Shown here: positions 12,134-22,941 of the stretch, piece after piece
Position numbering within the stretch: the first letter of the stretch is position 1
How the letters are laid out: every line of letters begins with the position of its first letter
DNA from: Augochlora pura
Taxonomy: Eukaryota > Arthropoda > Insecta > Hymenoptera > Halictidae
Reading direction: 5' to 3'
DNA length: 64,000 bases
NCBI RefSeq assembly: GCF_028453695.1
Contig: NC_135780.1
Coordinates: 5,332,001 to 5,396,000, forward strand
Made by a program: the position numbers and the translations under genes
Notes under the pieces: model-generated
Database searches by the model: none
Told to the model about the DNA's origin: nothing
Seen by the model: the letters and a program-made list of their open reading frames with translations, nothing else

Positions 12134-12267
12134 ACTTTTATACTTAAAATGAAAAATCACTTTTATACTGAAAAATCACTTTTATACTGAAAGATCACTT
12201 TTACACTGAAAAATCACTTTTATACTCAAAATGAAAAATCACTTTTATACTCAAAATGAAAAATCAC
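12134..12267. repeat. Two-length minisatellite, units of 19 and 25 bp
   Basis: Units ACTTTTATACTGAAAAATC (19 bp) alternate in blocks with a 25-bp form that carries an extra CAAAATGA-type insert after ATACT. About six units are present. The long form sits at both ends and the short form in the middle, which records unequal exchange. Confidence 0.93.
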
Positions 12268-13220
12268 GCGTCGATTCGTTCCGAACGAAATCGACAATAC
12301 CCGGCGGATTATGCAATCAGACGAGTACAACTCGCGCTCTAATTCACGGAGGGTTAATCGCCCGGTGATCAATCACGGCGTGACGCGGCCGAGCGCAATA
12401 AACAGAAAATATATAAATAGAATTTACGGGTATCTTTCTCGGATTAGTTATGATAACGGGAAGTCTCGGCCCCGAGCAGGGAGGGGGGAGTAGGGGGGAG
12501 CAGAGGAGCAGAGGAGCCGAAGAAAGGAATTAAAGATGGTTGTGATCGGCATTGGATCATCGCCAGGAACGTCGAACGTAACAAAGTTTTTTTTCGAGCT
12601 CGCCGGCGTCGATAAGAGATTCAACCTAGGGGGAGAGGAGGGGGGGCAGTGGTGGGCGAAGGGGAGGCGCGCGTACCGTATTAGGAATTCATATCTTGGC
12701 CGGGGTGGGAGGCTTCTCAAGTATGATCAATACAGAGTTATTTTTATGAACAGCGATACTCAATCGAGGGAGTGTCACTCTCGCGAGAGGATACGCGTTG
12801 CGACGCCGACGCGTTGCCGACGCCAGCCCGTAAAATCGTTAATTTATCGTATCTATCCGACTAAGCAACTTCTAACGAAGTTTTACCGCAGCCGCGGGGA
12901 TAAATTACAATGTTTAAACACGCTTTTCAATTACTACGCGCGAGCGGGTGGTATTGCAACGATGCCTCCGCCGTCGAGGAGAGAAAGTACGAAATATATG
13001 TATACACGTTGCCGCGTGTTAAAAGAATCGCGAGGTGCTGAAGCGCGGAACCGCGTTGATTGCGTTTATAGACAACGAGGATAAAACGCGAAAGTTTACG
13101 GACCGTCGAAACCCGCGTCCCGCTTCGACCGATTATTGAAAATCGCCGCGCGATATCCGTTCCGCGAGCGTGTTTGCACGGTTTTCGAGACGGCCGCCGA
13201 CGAGATTCGATTGTCTACCG

Positions 13221-13532
13221 TTAACCCTTTCGGTACGAGCGCGCGGATATGTCCGGCATCCGTGCGACGACCGGTATATGGACGAGCGCCGGATATATAC
13301 GGCGTCCACGTGCTAGCTTGTATAAATAACAGAGTTTCGTATCTGTTAATATTAAAGCTGGAAGCAACATTTTTTTGTTTAAGAAAAACGCTGCTTTATT
13401 GCTCGTAGTTTTTATTTATCGCTTCGGACAATCTTTATATAAACGAGGTCTGGCCGTGTGGGAATCTTCAGCGCAACGCCTCGTATAGTAAAAGTGCCAC
13501 GACGGATAGAGTGTTCGTACCGAAAGGGTTAA
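13221..13532. mobile_element. Family D TTAA element, 312 bp
   Basis: TTAA at both ends with inverted termini CCCTTTCGGTACGA and TCGTACCGAAAGGG, a 14-bp perfect match. The interior is GC-rich near the left end, where two related segments (ACGAGCGC...GGATATGTCCGGC and ACGAGCGCCGGATATATACGGC) form an imperfect direct repeat, then AT-rich. It encodes nothing recognisable. By layout this is a second, distinct piggyBac-type MITE family; only one copy is in the window. Confidence 0.8.
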
Positions 13533-13662
13533 AAGTCTCGAATAAGTGCTCCCTGCGATCGTGATGTCGAGAGGGATCTTGAACCTTTCGACAAGCAAAG
13601 GAAATAACTCGATTATAACAGTGTTCGCCACGATTATTGAATAACGATTAAATAATCTTATT

Positions 13663-13796
13663 TATACAGGGTGGGGCAATAACTATTGCCACCCCAAGTA
13701 TCTTCGAAACTATAAGTTATTTCGAAGAAACGATCGAAACTATAAGTTATTTCGAAGATATTTGGGGTGGCAATAGTTATTGCCCCACCCTGTATA
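13663..13796. mobile_element. 134-bp palindromic fold-back MITE (TA-flanked)
   Basis: The outer arms (TATACAGGGTGGGGCAATAA... and its reverse complement) are identical for 35 bases, then continue with one mismatch through ATCTTCGAAA, giving a stem of about 46 bp. The centre holds two direct copies of TCGAAACTATAAGTTATT followed by TCGAAG. TA flanks and an ACAGGGTG start resemble Tc1/mariner-type ends, and the palindromic form is typical of fold-back elements. No coding capacity. Confidence 0.85.
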
Positions 13797-14400
13797 TAAC
13801 AATTAATATTATTATACATTCATAGTTCGGCCAGATTTATAAAATGCAAGCGTCCGAATTAACAAGATCCTTACAGCATCTTTATTTGCTTTTTTACAAT
13901 CTGTTAATTTCCATTTAATTCCTAATTTTTGTAAAATGACGTGTGCAAAGATCTGAATATTATTATTTTACTTTTATCGAATTTATATTGTATGCATATT
14001 GTATGTTATATTGCAGAGCTGGTAGAAGATTGCGATTCATTAGAGATATTTGCGGAACAGCGGCTGGATATTTGAGAACCGTCGCGAGAAGCGCGTCTTC
14101 GCGCAGATTCCGATATTCTTGGCATTCCAGCCCTTTCTCGGTTTCAAAGTCTGCTCGGGGAATGGCGGCCGTGGGGGAGGGGGAGGTTTGGCGGCGAGGG
14201 TTGCAGACATACATTAATAACCACGAGATAGGTATCTCTCGTATCCGCCGTCGGAATAAGGAGATACATCCCTTGTATAAACGCGTGACTAACGGGTGGA
14301 AGACGGCGCGCGCGCAGCTAGCTTGTTAGCCAGAGACGAGGAAAACCCACCCTACAATTCTTTTTACTTATTTTCCGAAGTACTCGCCGAGTCCGCTGCC

Positions 14401-14418
14401 GTCTCTCTCTCTCTCTCG
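14401..14418. repeat. (CT)n microsatellite
   Basis: Eight CT units. Confidence 0.88.
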
Positions 14419-14483
14419 CTTTATGCTGAATTATTCCTTTTCCGACGCGTGAGATATCTTTCGATCAAACTCCTACGAAAGCT

Positions 14484-14499
14484 GCGCGCGCGCGCGCGC
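14484..14499. repeat. (CG)n alternating purine-pyrimidine repeat
   Basis: Eight CG dinucleotides, a Z-DNA-forming type of sequence. Similar runs occur at 34431, 42187 and 44661. Confidence 0.9.
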
Positions 14500-15465
14500 T
14501 CTCGAACAATTTCGCGAGCTCCGTTCGAACCCCCCCGGATTCTAAATGGAATTTTTCTGACGGGTCCTATCGTTTGTATTTCTTGTAAGTAAAATGGATA
14601 TCGCAAGTAAGTTTCTCGTTCTGCGCGGATATCGAAATTCAATTTTATTCGAATAATAAGATAATCATTTTGAAAGAAATTTTATTCGTTCCGTAATTGT
14701 ACGGTTTTATAGAGAATAGAATTTGGTGTTCGAATAGGTATGCAATTGTTTTGCAAATTGCAAAGCATTGGCTTGCGGACGTTGTTTAACATTTGTTAAT
14801 TTTTTTGCTCGGCTATTTACCGAATGACGGCAACTTTGGACACTGAGAAATGGTACACGGTGTGTATAAAAGCAACGTAAAAATCGTTAAAAATCATTTT
14901 CAGTGAAATTTTGGAAAAACGATGCGAAACAAATATTTCTTTACTAGAATTATCTCTGTTTGGTAAAAATTTGAATTTATTTAGAATCGGAAGAACAAGG
15001 ATCAATTATTTTCTCGTAATAATGACGAATTCTCGTCAAAATTTGTTCGCGTGAATTTTGTTACAATAAAAATTGAAGAACAAATGGAAAAATTTAGAAA
15101 AATGAATAAAGTTCATATTCGGTCGATGACTTGTTATTGCAGTACAATAAATTAACCACAGATTATTAGCATATTTTATGCATAAGCTCTTACATAAATT
15201 GCTTCGCTATCTCTATACGTAATTCAACAAATAAAATATGTGAAATAAATTTTTATAATAAAATCGTAATATTTATTATCAACTAAATATCATTCAATAT
15301 TAATAGATTAAAAACATCGACGTCGCTGTCTTCAATTCTCTCACCGTGCCAATTACATCGAATAAAAATCGGACGATTAAGTAATTTCCATTAGAATCGT
15401 AATTAGAATTTCGAAAAGGTTTCGCGGTTTCGCGGAGCGGTTTCGCAGCCACCTCGAAAGGCGTG

Positions 15466-15481
15466 CACACACACACACACA
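15466..15481. repeat. (CA)n microsatellite
   Basis: Eight CA units followed by TATATA. Confidence 0.88.
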
Positions 15482-15906
15482 TATATAACTGGAGCATTCA
15501 AAGAGCAATTTGATGCAGAAACGACGAGGCGGCGGCGTCCAATTCCCCACGCCCAACGGATCTCCACGGATCCGCAATCAGCGTTGCCCACAAAGTCTCT
15601 CGTGATCAAAATAATTACCTCGCATATATTACACCAATCAGATTCCGCCGAACATGGGTAATCGAGTTTTCCACGATGGTGGAGATCGCTTCCCGGTCGT
15701 AAATCTTATCCGCGCGTCCGCGCCGTTCGAAATACCGTATTCATACCGATGATTCGGTAGTTCCCTCGAAAAACCTAACCTCGCAAGAAAACGCAAAAGA
15801 ACTCGGAACGCGACGAAACGCGAGTGCCCCTTGCAAATTGTAATGACGTTTTAACGTTCCATTAACAGACTGTACAATGTTCAAATATATCTATAAATAA
15901 AATTAA

Positions 15907-15954
15907 TTTGATTTTAAAGGAATTTTATTTTAAAGGAATTTGATTTTAAAGGAA
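15907..15954. repeat. 16-bp minisatellite, three copies
   Basis: TTTGATTTTAAAGGAA, TTTTATTTTAAAGGAA, TTTGATTTTAAAGGAA in exact register. Confidence 0.93.
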
Positions 15955-16071
15955 ATAAGCTATTTTCGTGATAACGTATTGTGTTTAAATTGTAACATTT
16001 AAAATATCATTTTATTATTTTAGATATTCTATCCACACACACATTATTATTGTTATATATTGTACTATTTA

Positions 16072-16100
16072 TTAACCCGTTCGCAGACAAGTTAAAGATT
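16072..16100 (+). mobile_element. Solo TTAA-type left end
   Basis: TTAA followed by CCCGTTCGCAGAC resembles the left termini of the TTAA elements, but no partner end was found within several hundred bases. It could be a remnant or chance. Confidence 0.3.
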
Positions 16101-16530
16101 TGGCGAGGTTACCATCGAGCACAGGGAATCGTTCTAGGATTAAACAAAACACGCCTGAGTGACGACAAAATACAGTCATCTGCAAAAATCAGTAAAACCT
16201 CCGAGTACAAAAATATTCAATCGCGAGTCGCTGTTCACTATGGAACCGTTGCAAAATTAGGATTCTTCAGCTGTAAAAAGATCCTTAATTCTCCAGACAA
16301 TAGCAACGATTCGTCTTACCGCGACTGCATAAACAGCGAAACGCGTCGCGGATCAGGCGAAAGACAAAAACATTCATAGTTGCTGCTTGTAACGCGAACA
16401 GTGGAATGCGACGTCGTGTGTTCCCGTGTCGTTGAATTAACCGGGTATATACGTAGTTGGCGAGGATTCACGGATTCGCGGCGTATTATCGGTCGTGCGA
16501 TTATCTCGCACGGATTTTAATAGAGACAGT

Positions 16531-16574
16531 GAAAGAGAGAGATAAAGAGAGAGAGAGATAGAGAGAGAGGGAGG
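16531..16574. repeat. (GA)n microsatellite
   Basis: GA/GATA-interrupted purine tract of about 44 bp. Confidence 0.92.
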
Positions 16575-17269
16575 ATGGGACAGAGAGGATGCCGTGTTGT
16601 CGGGCTGCTTAGCGGAGTAAAGGGCCATCTCATCAACTACGTGGATATGGGATTGAGGGTGGAAGGGGTTATTACGTGCTCGTTTTCTCGCTCTTTTCGC
16701 CGGGGCACGCCGTTGTTTGCTCCTTTCTTTCATCCATTGCTCTCCCGGGTTCAGGAGAGGCTACGCGCGGACTGCACGCCTGTAATCTCGGTAATACCTA
16801 CCGTAAGGGACACGGTAACTCGCGGGGATCTGTGCCCCGGCTACGGGGGCCTCCGTATTCGATGCTTTATGGCTGCTATGCATCGTATCCTGGGCGGTTA
16901 AGGCATCGTGGCCTGAATAGCCAATAAGATTCCGCGGGGCACGCGAGAATCGCGAACGCCACCGTGTGAATTCGAAAATGGAACGCGTCGGGCCCCCGGT
17001 CGCCGCCGACGCCGACGCCGTGGAATCGGCTTGTCCGCGGACCCGGCTCTCGTTCAATCCCGCGATTAGGTTTCGCCAAACATGGCATCTACCTTCGCTC
17101 GAACTTTTGCGTTTGACATCCCGTCGTCGCGATGAAGCAATAAACATTCGGCTTGTTATCGCCGTCGAGTCGAAATCGACTCTTTCGATATTTTCTACTT
17201 ATTCTTGAAATTAATTTGTAGAAAATCCAATTTGAAATGATCGATTCAGCGTTGAAACGTTGACGATTG

Positions 17270-17336
17270 TTCTGCGCTTTCTACATATGTATACATAACC
17301 TGACATAACCTAACTTGTTATATAGAAAGCGCAGAA
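17270..17336. repeat. Small hairpin element with 14-bp arms
   Basis: TTCTGCGCTTTCTA at 17270-17283 is perfectly inverted at 17323-17336. The 39-base loop contains ACATAACCTGACATAACC, a motif also at about 3004, 6524 and 45222. Possibly a tiny mobile or captured element; no target duplication is obvious. Confidence 0.7.
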
Positions 17337-17902
17337 AATTTAGGATTTTCGTATTATGAATATTAGCATTCGAAATTAACATTTCACCGATTCATTTAAA
17401 AGTCTTTTGACAATCGGTGACATCAATTTTATCGGTACCAGATCACTATCTAAAAAAGTTAAACTTCTCTACCAACTAAACTTCTCTGTCTAAAGTTCGA
17501 ACACATGTATATAATTTTATTCTGTATTAGGATTCTGACTTTTATTCCGTTTCTTCAAAATTGCCTCAGCGACGGAAACGTAATCAAAGAGATTTTCAAC
17601 CGGGATTTCCGGGTCGTGTAAATGTTATACTTTGTAACACGCGTGCCGCCTGGTATCGATAACTACAATTCTGAACTACGTCCGTGAAGATCGATTGCGT
17701 CCCAGCGCCTTCGGGAAAGAAAAAGGAAAAATATGCAACTTCTCGGTAAATTAAACGCGGCTGCTTATATGCGTGCTCTGGATTGCTATAGGGTAAAGGA
17801 GATATCGATTAGCGAAACAATGACACAGAACGTCCGGTCGGTCGGTCGCGACTGTACCGCTGCATAATAAATACCGAAGGAATTTAGCGTAATTATGTGT
17901 TT

Positions 17903-17972
17903 CTTTTGCTGGAACTGCCAAATAATAAATGGCATATCTTTTGCTGGAAGTATCAAATAATACATGGAATGT
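17903..17972. repeat. 35-bp tandem duplication
   Basis: Two units starting CTTTTGCTGGAA, with shared CAAATAATA(A/C)ATGG inside, period 35, about 85% alike. Confidence 0.85.
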
Positions 17973-18163
17973 AAATGTATAGCTGGCTATTGGAATGCTA
18001 CGGGGTGGGTCTAAAAATGTCCCAGAATGCATTGCCGTGCATCAAAAAGGTAGGACCCAATAAAAAACCATTTACAGAGAACTGTTTACAAGAATATCGC
18101 GCTGCAAAAGATGTAAAAAGCGACGAATTGAAACTGTCATAGAAAAGATTGTCAACGATTGTC

Positions 18164-18404
18164 TTAACCCTTTGCACTCGAAGCCATTCTAGCTCTAAAT
18201 CTAAAATAATTTTGCTGTCTTATAGTATTTTTATCTTGAGCGACGTGGTGTATTTTATATATACCCAATTAATTATTCATACTAACTGTGCCATATTTAA
18301 CAATTTTTCTAAAATTGAACATTGTTGCTATAAAAATTATTTTAAAGGGTGAAAGAACAATATTAGTGGTGCCCGAGAGTCACCATTCGAGTGCAAAGGG
18401 TTAA
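18164..18404 (+). mobile_element. Family A TTAA element, complete 241-bp copy (best reference)
   Basis: TTAA at both ends with termini CCCTTTGCACTCGA and TCGAGTGCAAAGGG, a perfect 14-bp inverted repeat. Same length and orientation as the copy at 6682. The interior is non-coding, with a CCGAGAGTCACCATTCGAG right subterminal block. The intact, matching ends suggest it is the least decayed copy in the window. No transposase is encoded, so it would depend on one in trans. Confidence 0.87.
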
Positions 18405-18759
18405 ATAACGCCTCGACGAATATTCACGTTATTACAACTTTAAAGGGGTACTCCAGCTTTCGACCATATTCTATCTATAGGAACAACCCGCGAACAGTTT
18501 CCGTCCGCAAAAGGGTTAAAGATCCCGCGACGGCGAAACAATCGGCGCGACGCCGCTGGGACTTCGGTATCGAAATTTTACAAACGCGAGCACGGGTTTC
18601 GGGCCCGTTGTCCGCGCGGACGACAATGCTTGACCGGCTGCATGTCATTAAAATGTTCGTCATCGTCTGGTAGCACGGATCGGGAGGAAACGGAATGCAA
18701 GCAGAAGAAATAAATTCGTGCCCCCTATTCCCCTCTCTCTGGTCCCCTCTCCCCCCACC

Positions 18760-18780
18760 CAGCAGCAGCAGCAGCAGCAC
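18760..18780. repeat. (CAG)n trinucleotide repeat
   Basis: Seven CAG units. Read on minus it gives poly-Cys or poly-Leu in a frame with no other protein character. Confidence 0.92.
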
Positions 18781-19146
18781 GGGACCGACGCGGGCTCGAG
18801 TACTCGTTGAAACTCTCCGGCGGGGCCCCCTAACAAGGGAAAAAGGATTCGAAGGATTTCGAGCAAGCAACGTCTATCCGGCGCATTATACGCGCAGCTC
18901 ACGAAAAAAACCACCCGCCGCCGCGTCCGCGCTCCTCCACGGCTAGAAAGGTAGAGGGGTGGGGAGGAGGCTCGATCCTTCCACGAGGATCAAAAAGAGG
19001 ACACGATCGCTAATAATATCGGTGGAAGCCCAAGAATCCGCAAAGAGGCGCTCGTCTGCGTGGCGAGTCCGCCCGTAAATCTGCCCCGCGTCACCGACAG
19101 AATACTCCGGGTCTCCTACAGCTTTGTCCATCCGTCTATCTATCCG

Positions 19147-19189
19147 CTTCTTCTTCTTCTTTCTACGGCGGTGGTGGTGGTGGTGGTGT
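19147..19189. repeat. Adjacent (CTT)n and (GGT)n triplet repeats
   Basis: Five to six CTT units at 19147-19164, then about seven GGT/GGC units at 19168-19189. Confidence 0.9.
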
Positions 19190-19529
19190 GCGCTTCCCCC
19201 GCTTCGACTTCTTCAAGCAGCCTCGTGTGCTGTTTTAACCTGGCAATTATTGAAACGCCGCGAATTTAGAGAAACGACTACGACCGTGCCGCGATCCTAT
19301 TCGTGCCGCATTCTACGGTCCCGCCGTCATCGGCTCCGCATCTTCGACGGATTCCTCGCGGATTACGCGAATCCGACGTAATTTCGTCGCGCGTTCTACG
19401 AAAGATCCGCTATAGATCCTGGGTGCTGTACGATTGTTTCTCGTTCGCGGAAACACCGGGAAGTTGTGATTTTTGGAGGATGTCTCTTGGATGGAATCCG
19501 CATTGAAATGGTATCGGTTTGGTTTGATG

Positions 19530-20048
19530 TTAACCCTTTGAGGCGTCGTTAACATTGTTGTACCACGGTCTAAAATTCTTTGTACAGGTATCGTGAAAGT
19601 TTAACACTTTATCAACCTATAAATCGCCAAGGTTGGTTGCTTATAAATCAATTCTCGTGGTAACTAACAAATTCAATAACAATTACTAAGATAAACGTCT
19701 CAGATTTTACTATAGTAAGCTTCGATGTTGCTATACAATTTTCTAAAAATTAAATGTCTCTCGCGATTACCAAATTAAATCTTGTGACTCGCACCAACAG
19801 TTTCACGTTCAACAATTTTTCTAAAATTGTGCTTTGTTGCTATAAAAATGATTTCAGGAGTTCCCGTCGAGATTTCAGTCGAGTATTATTGCCATAGCTT
19901 TGCTCGTTCATCATTCGTTGTCAATTTTCGGCCCAACCATGATGGTCCTGCTTGCGCAATCTCACGGAGTCTCGTAGATTTCCACTATAATCGTGACAGA
20001 ATAATTTTAGTGGTCCCTGAAAGTCACCAATCGAGTGCCAAGGGTTAA
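19530..20048 (+). mobile_element. Family A TTAA element, expanded 519-bp copy
   Basis: TTAA at 19530-19533 and 20045-20048. The right end TCGAGTGCCAAGGG and the block AGTGGTCCCTGAAAGTCACC match family A, as does the inner TTTCTAAAATTG...GCTATAAAAATGATTT segment at about 19820-19853. The left end CCCTTTGAGGCGTCG is diverged, and about 140 bp (roughly 19857-19995) interrupts the right half. It is either a longer ancestral form or a composite of two insertions. Confidence 0.6.
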
Positions 20049-20337
20049 GTTTAAAAATCTCTGGAGAATGGTCGAATTCCTCGAATTCACAAAACGAAGA
20101 ATCCAGTTCGGAAAATGCCGAATATAAAAATCCGAGATAAAGGTCCTATTTGCTTTGTTGCGTCGAATGCAGTGCGCACACGTTGCCGAGAAGAAACGTC
20201 AGGAGCGCAACAATCTTCTGTCTGAAATTGACAGGAGGGTAAAGGCGGCGTTCCGCGGGTTAATCTCGACGGTCCCGCTAGCGTTAAAAGATAGCCAAAG
20301 TTGCGTTCCGGGTAAGCGCGGAATCAGATGCAAACGA

Positions 20338-20386
20338 TCTCTCTCTCTCTCCCTCTCTCTCTCTCTGTCTGTCTCTCCGTCTCTCC
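20338..20386. repeat. (CT)n/(CTGT)n microsatellite
   Basis: CT run with two CTGT units near its right end. Confidence 0.92.
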
Positions 20387-20569
20387 CCGGTCACGTCAAG
20401 ATCCAGCGTACCAATCAGAAATGATCGGGCAAGTTGAACGAACTTCGAGCGCGTTACCAATAAGCGCGTACTGTTTCTCCCTCGCGTTCCCCGATGAAGT
20501 GCACCGGGGCCCCGTCCCGATGCTCGAGGCGGAATTTGGAGCGCGTGAAAAATCTATGCCGTCCACGGG

Positions 20570-20597
20570 AAGAAGAAGGAAGGAAGGAAGGAAGGGG
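20570..20597. repeat. (GGAA)n repeat
   Basis: Five GGAA units after AAGAAGAA. GGAA is also the ETS-factor core, but an array of this size can arise by slippage. Confidence 0.88.
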
Positions 20598-21243
20598 GGA
20601 TCGCGACGGCTACGCCCCTGGAAAGAGGTGGTCGCCATCCACGGTAGGAAGGAAGCGCAAGTACTCGGATTGGTTCTCGCGTACGCGAGACAGAGCTTCG
20701 ACTCTCGGTACGCAGAGAGGGTCCACGATTGCGACTCCTTCTCCTTCTCCACCTCCAACCTCCTCCTCGATCACCGCGTCCTCCTCCACCACCGCTTCTC
20801 CTTGTCCACCTTCTCTCGGTCCTTCTCTCTCCTTGCTTCTCTCTTCACGGCTGGTGGGGACAGATTCCCTCTTGACGCGTCCCGCGAAACACGTTGAGAC
20901 TGCCGCTGCTGCTGCTGCTGCTCCACACACTTTTCTCTGCATTTGCATCGTTTCCCTTGTTCATACCGCTTTTGCACGCTCCCGAGAGCGAAACTATCGG
21001 CCGCTCGAAACTTTCCACGATTTCGGAATTTCCATTGTTACCGTTCGTTTTCGAGTCGTCCTCCTTCCAAAATCGCCGGGCAATTTTAAGGGTTGATCGC
21101 CTCCGATTGGAACTTCGATTCACCGATGGGAACGTAGATGTTCGGATACTGGAACAGTCACTTAGATGCTGAATTAAATCAGTAATTGAGGCGTCTTTGA
21201 ATATGTCAATTGTTTTTGGATAATTGAAAATTTACGTCAACCC
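20598..21243. other. No gene recognised; C/T-rich low-complexity frames
   Basis: CTCCTTCTCC-type sequence at about 20736-20835 and (GCT)n at 20904-20922 create overlapping Ser/Pro/Leu-rich frames of 110-200 codons on both strands (for example plus 20494-21096). None has protein-like complexity outside the repeats. Confidence 0.5.
20904..20922. repeat. (GCT)n trinucleotide repeat
   Basis: Six GCT units. Confidence 0.9.
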
Positions 21244-21412
21244 TTAACCCTTTGCAGTCGGAGTCAAAATGTATTATTCTTTCAGACTTACAGTGTTTCC
21301 ATTTTGTACAACCTGGAGAATTTTATACACCATAAAATTGAATTTTATAACTCGTGTTACAGTTAACAGTTCTTGACAATGTTTTAAGTATAACTAAATT
21401 TGATATCTCCAT
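21244..21412 (+). mobile_element. Family A TTAA element, right end lost
   Basis: TTAA at 21244-21247 followed by CCCTTTGCAGTCGGAGTC, then interior blocks resembling family A (ACTTACAGTGTTTCCATTTT, TATAACTCGTGTTAC). No GAGTGCAAAGGG follows; homology fades before 21420. The right boundary is approximate. Confidence 0.55.
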
Positions 21413-21445
21413 TTGAATCTCCAAATAATAATGGATGTAAATAAA

Positions 21446-21672
21446 TTAACCACTTAGCTGCGTCAATTTATTTTGGAGATCAATTTTATTATGCGTTTTA
21501 TCGATCACGATGAGCTATAGTTTCGTCGACAGTTGTTCTATAATTACCCTAAACTGTACGAAATTTATAAATAATTTAAACTAGATCGTAGGAGAATGAT
21601 TTTTCTTTTAAGACGTAAAATTGTCATTTCCTTTGTCACGTGTATACTCGTCTTGCGCAGCTACTAGGTTAA
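21446..21672. mobile_element. Family E TTAA element, 227 bp
   Basis: TTAA at both ends with termini CCACTTAGCTGCG (left) and CGCAGCTACTAGG (right), an imperfect 13-bp inverted repeat. The interior is A/T-rich and non-coding. Same plan as families A, B and D, but with CC rather than CCC next to TTAA; one copy in this window. Confidence 0.65.
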
Positions 21673-22183
21673 TCGAATAAAATTATATTACAGTATTATT
21701 ATATTATAATATTAACATTTGTTACTTTCACGATAGTGGCGAGAACGATTTGATAAATAAACAGCGTCCCACGAGACGGAAAGAACGAGATTCGCGACAT
21801 AAATGGGTAACGCGATTGAGACGTCGACGCTCGCCGAGAAAAATAATCTCGGGCGTCGATTGTCATAGACGGTTGACACACCATGGGAAAGAAAATCTGT
21901 ATTAGCTGGTTCGTGGTACACGCGTGGACACGACCAGTATATGTGAGCCCGATCCTAAATCATTTCTTCTGCCGAGGATTAATGGGCTTTCACCGTTCTT
22001 CACGGTCCCCTGTTGATTGTCGCCGTGCCCGTAGCCAAGCGTATGGTGACATTTGCTTTAACGATCTCCCGGCTACGTTAGCTGTTACCGTTCCGCCACC
22101 TTTGTCCGTCTCGCTGAATATTGTTTTCTGCTTGCAACGATCGAAGACTTTCAAACGTTCTCGATTCATTTTTCACGATCATA
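21673..22183. other. No gene recognised
   Basis: AT-rich at first, then mixed. A plus frame at 21883-22248 runs into the TTAA element at its 3' end and has no recognisable domain. Confidence 0.5.
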
Positions 22184-22386
22184 TCAACCCCCACTACGAC
22201 TCCTTTTACGCTGCGTTGATTAGCATTAACTTGTCTTTAATATTTTAATTAATAGAACCAGACGATTTTTGTTTAATGTATTGTCTTTGTTTACATTTTG
22301 TTTTTTACACTTTGACGACGAATTTATTTTTATTTCTATGCAAATTAATAATGATTATATTTAGTAATAGTATAGCAAAGGGTTAA
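22184..22386 (+). mobile_element. Family B TTAA element, decayed internally deleted copy
   Basis: The left end is CAACCCCCACTACGACT with a mutated TCAA in place of TTAA; the right end is TAGCAAAGGG plus TTAA at 22383-22386. Interior blocks match 24444: GCTGCGTTGATTAGC, CTTTGACGACGAATT and AAATTAATAATGATTATATT. The GAGTCTGACTCG segment is missing. 203 bp against 251 bp for the full form. Confidence 0.65.
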
Positions 22387-22890
22387 TTTCTCAAACCTTT
22401 TATAATCCTTCAGAAATTATCAGAAATAATTATCACGAATGGGACGGTATCAGTTATATTAATATTTTCATTTCTATAATCAAGGGTTAATACATAATTG
22501 TGGCGGACAATTAATTGCTTTCATGCTTGAAAGTATGTAACATTTTTCCTCTTTTCTTATAATGTTGTACGAACTACTATTAATATTTATTGAATTTTTA
22601 TACAGGATCTAATAAATATTAATATCATTAATTTCCACTATGTCGAAATAATACAAATATATTCTCCTGTTATCAAAGCCTAAAAATGAAAGTGCATAAA
22701 GATAATAAAATAAACAAAAATTGTCTGGCCCTGTGAAGGAAAATATTAAGGAATAAATAAGAAATTTAATATGTTATCTGGTTCTAAGTAAGGGTACGCC
22801 GATTATGGTAGCTCTCTTCCCCTAATTCGCCAGACGGCCGTGTTTCTTCCCGGAACGAAAGCTTCCGAACCATCGTCCGCGAAATGTGCC

Positions 22891-22941
22891 GAACGAGCGT
22901 GGAACAAGAACGACCGTGGAATAAGAACGAGCGTGGAACAA
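22891..22941. repeat. 17-bp minisatellite, three copies
   Basis: GAACGAGCGTGGAACAA, GAACGACCGTGGAATAA, GAACGAGCGTGGAACAA in exact register. Confidence 0.94.

Larger units (their letters stand above)
11029..13220. other. No gene recognised apart from listed repeats
   Basis: About 11030-11700 and 12290-13200 are CpG-rich, and about 11770-12290 is AT-rich. The plus frame 12536-13084 (182 codons) includes a G-rich low-complexity start and shows no domain I recognise. Confidence 0.5.
13797..16071. other. No gene recognised; GC-rich patch then AT-rich
   Basis: About 14030-14580 is GC-rich with short CT and CG microsatellites. About 14590-15330 and 15840-16070 are AT-rich. No frame with family resemblance was found. 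Confidence 0.5.
16575..18163. other. No gene recognised; unique GC-rich island at about 16.58-17.15 kb
   Basis: About 16575-17150 is balanced, non-repetitive and GC-rich, with a GCCAATAAGAT word at 16919-16929. Frames on both strands stay open but show no family I recognise. This is one of the better places for a conserved non-coding element or unannotated transcript. About 17200-17560 is AT-rich. Confidence 0.4.
18405..19529. other. No gene recognised; GC-rich with triplet repeats
   Basis: A right-end-like CCGCAAAAGGGTTAA occurs at 18505-18519 without a partner. The rest is CpG-rich, with CAG, CTT and GGT triplet runs that open frames on both strands. Confidence 0.5.
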
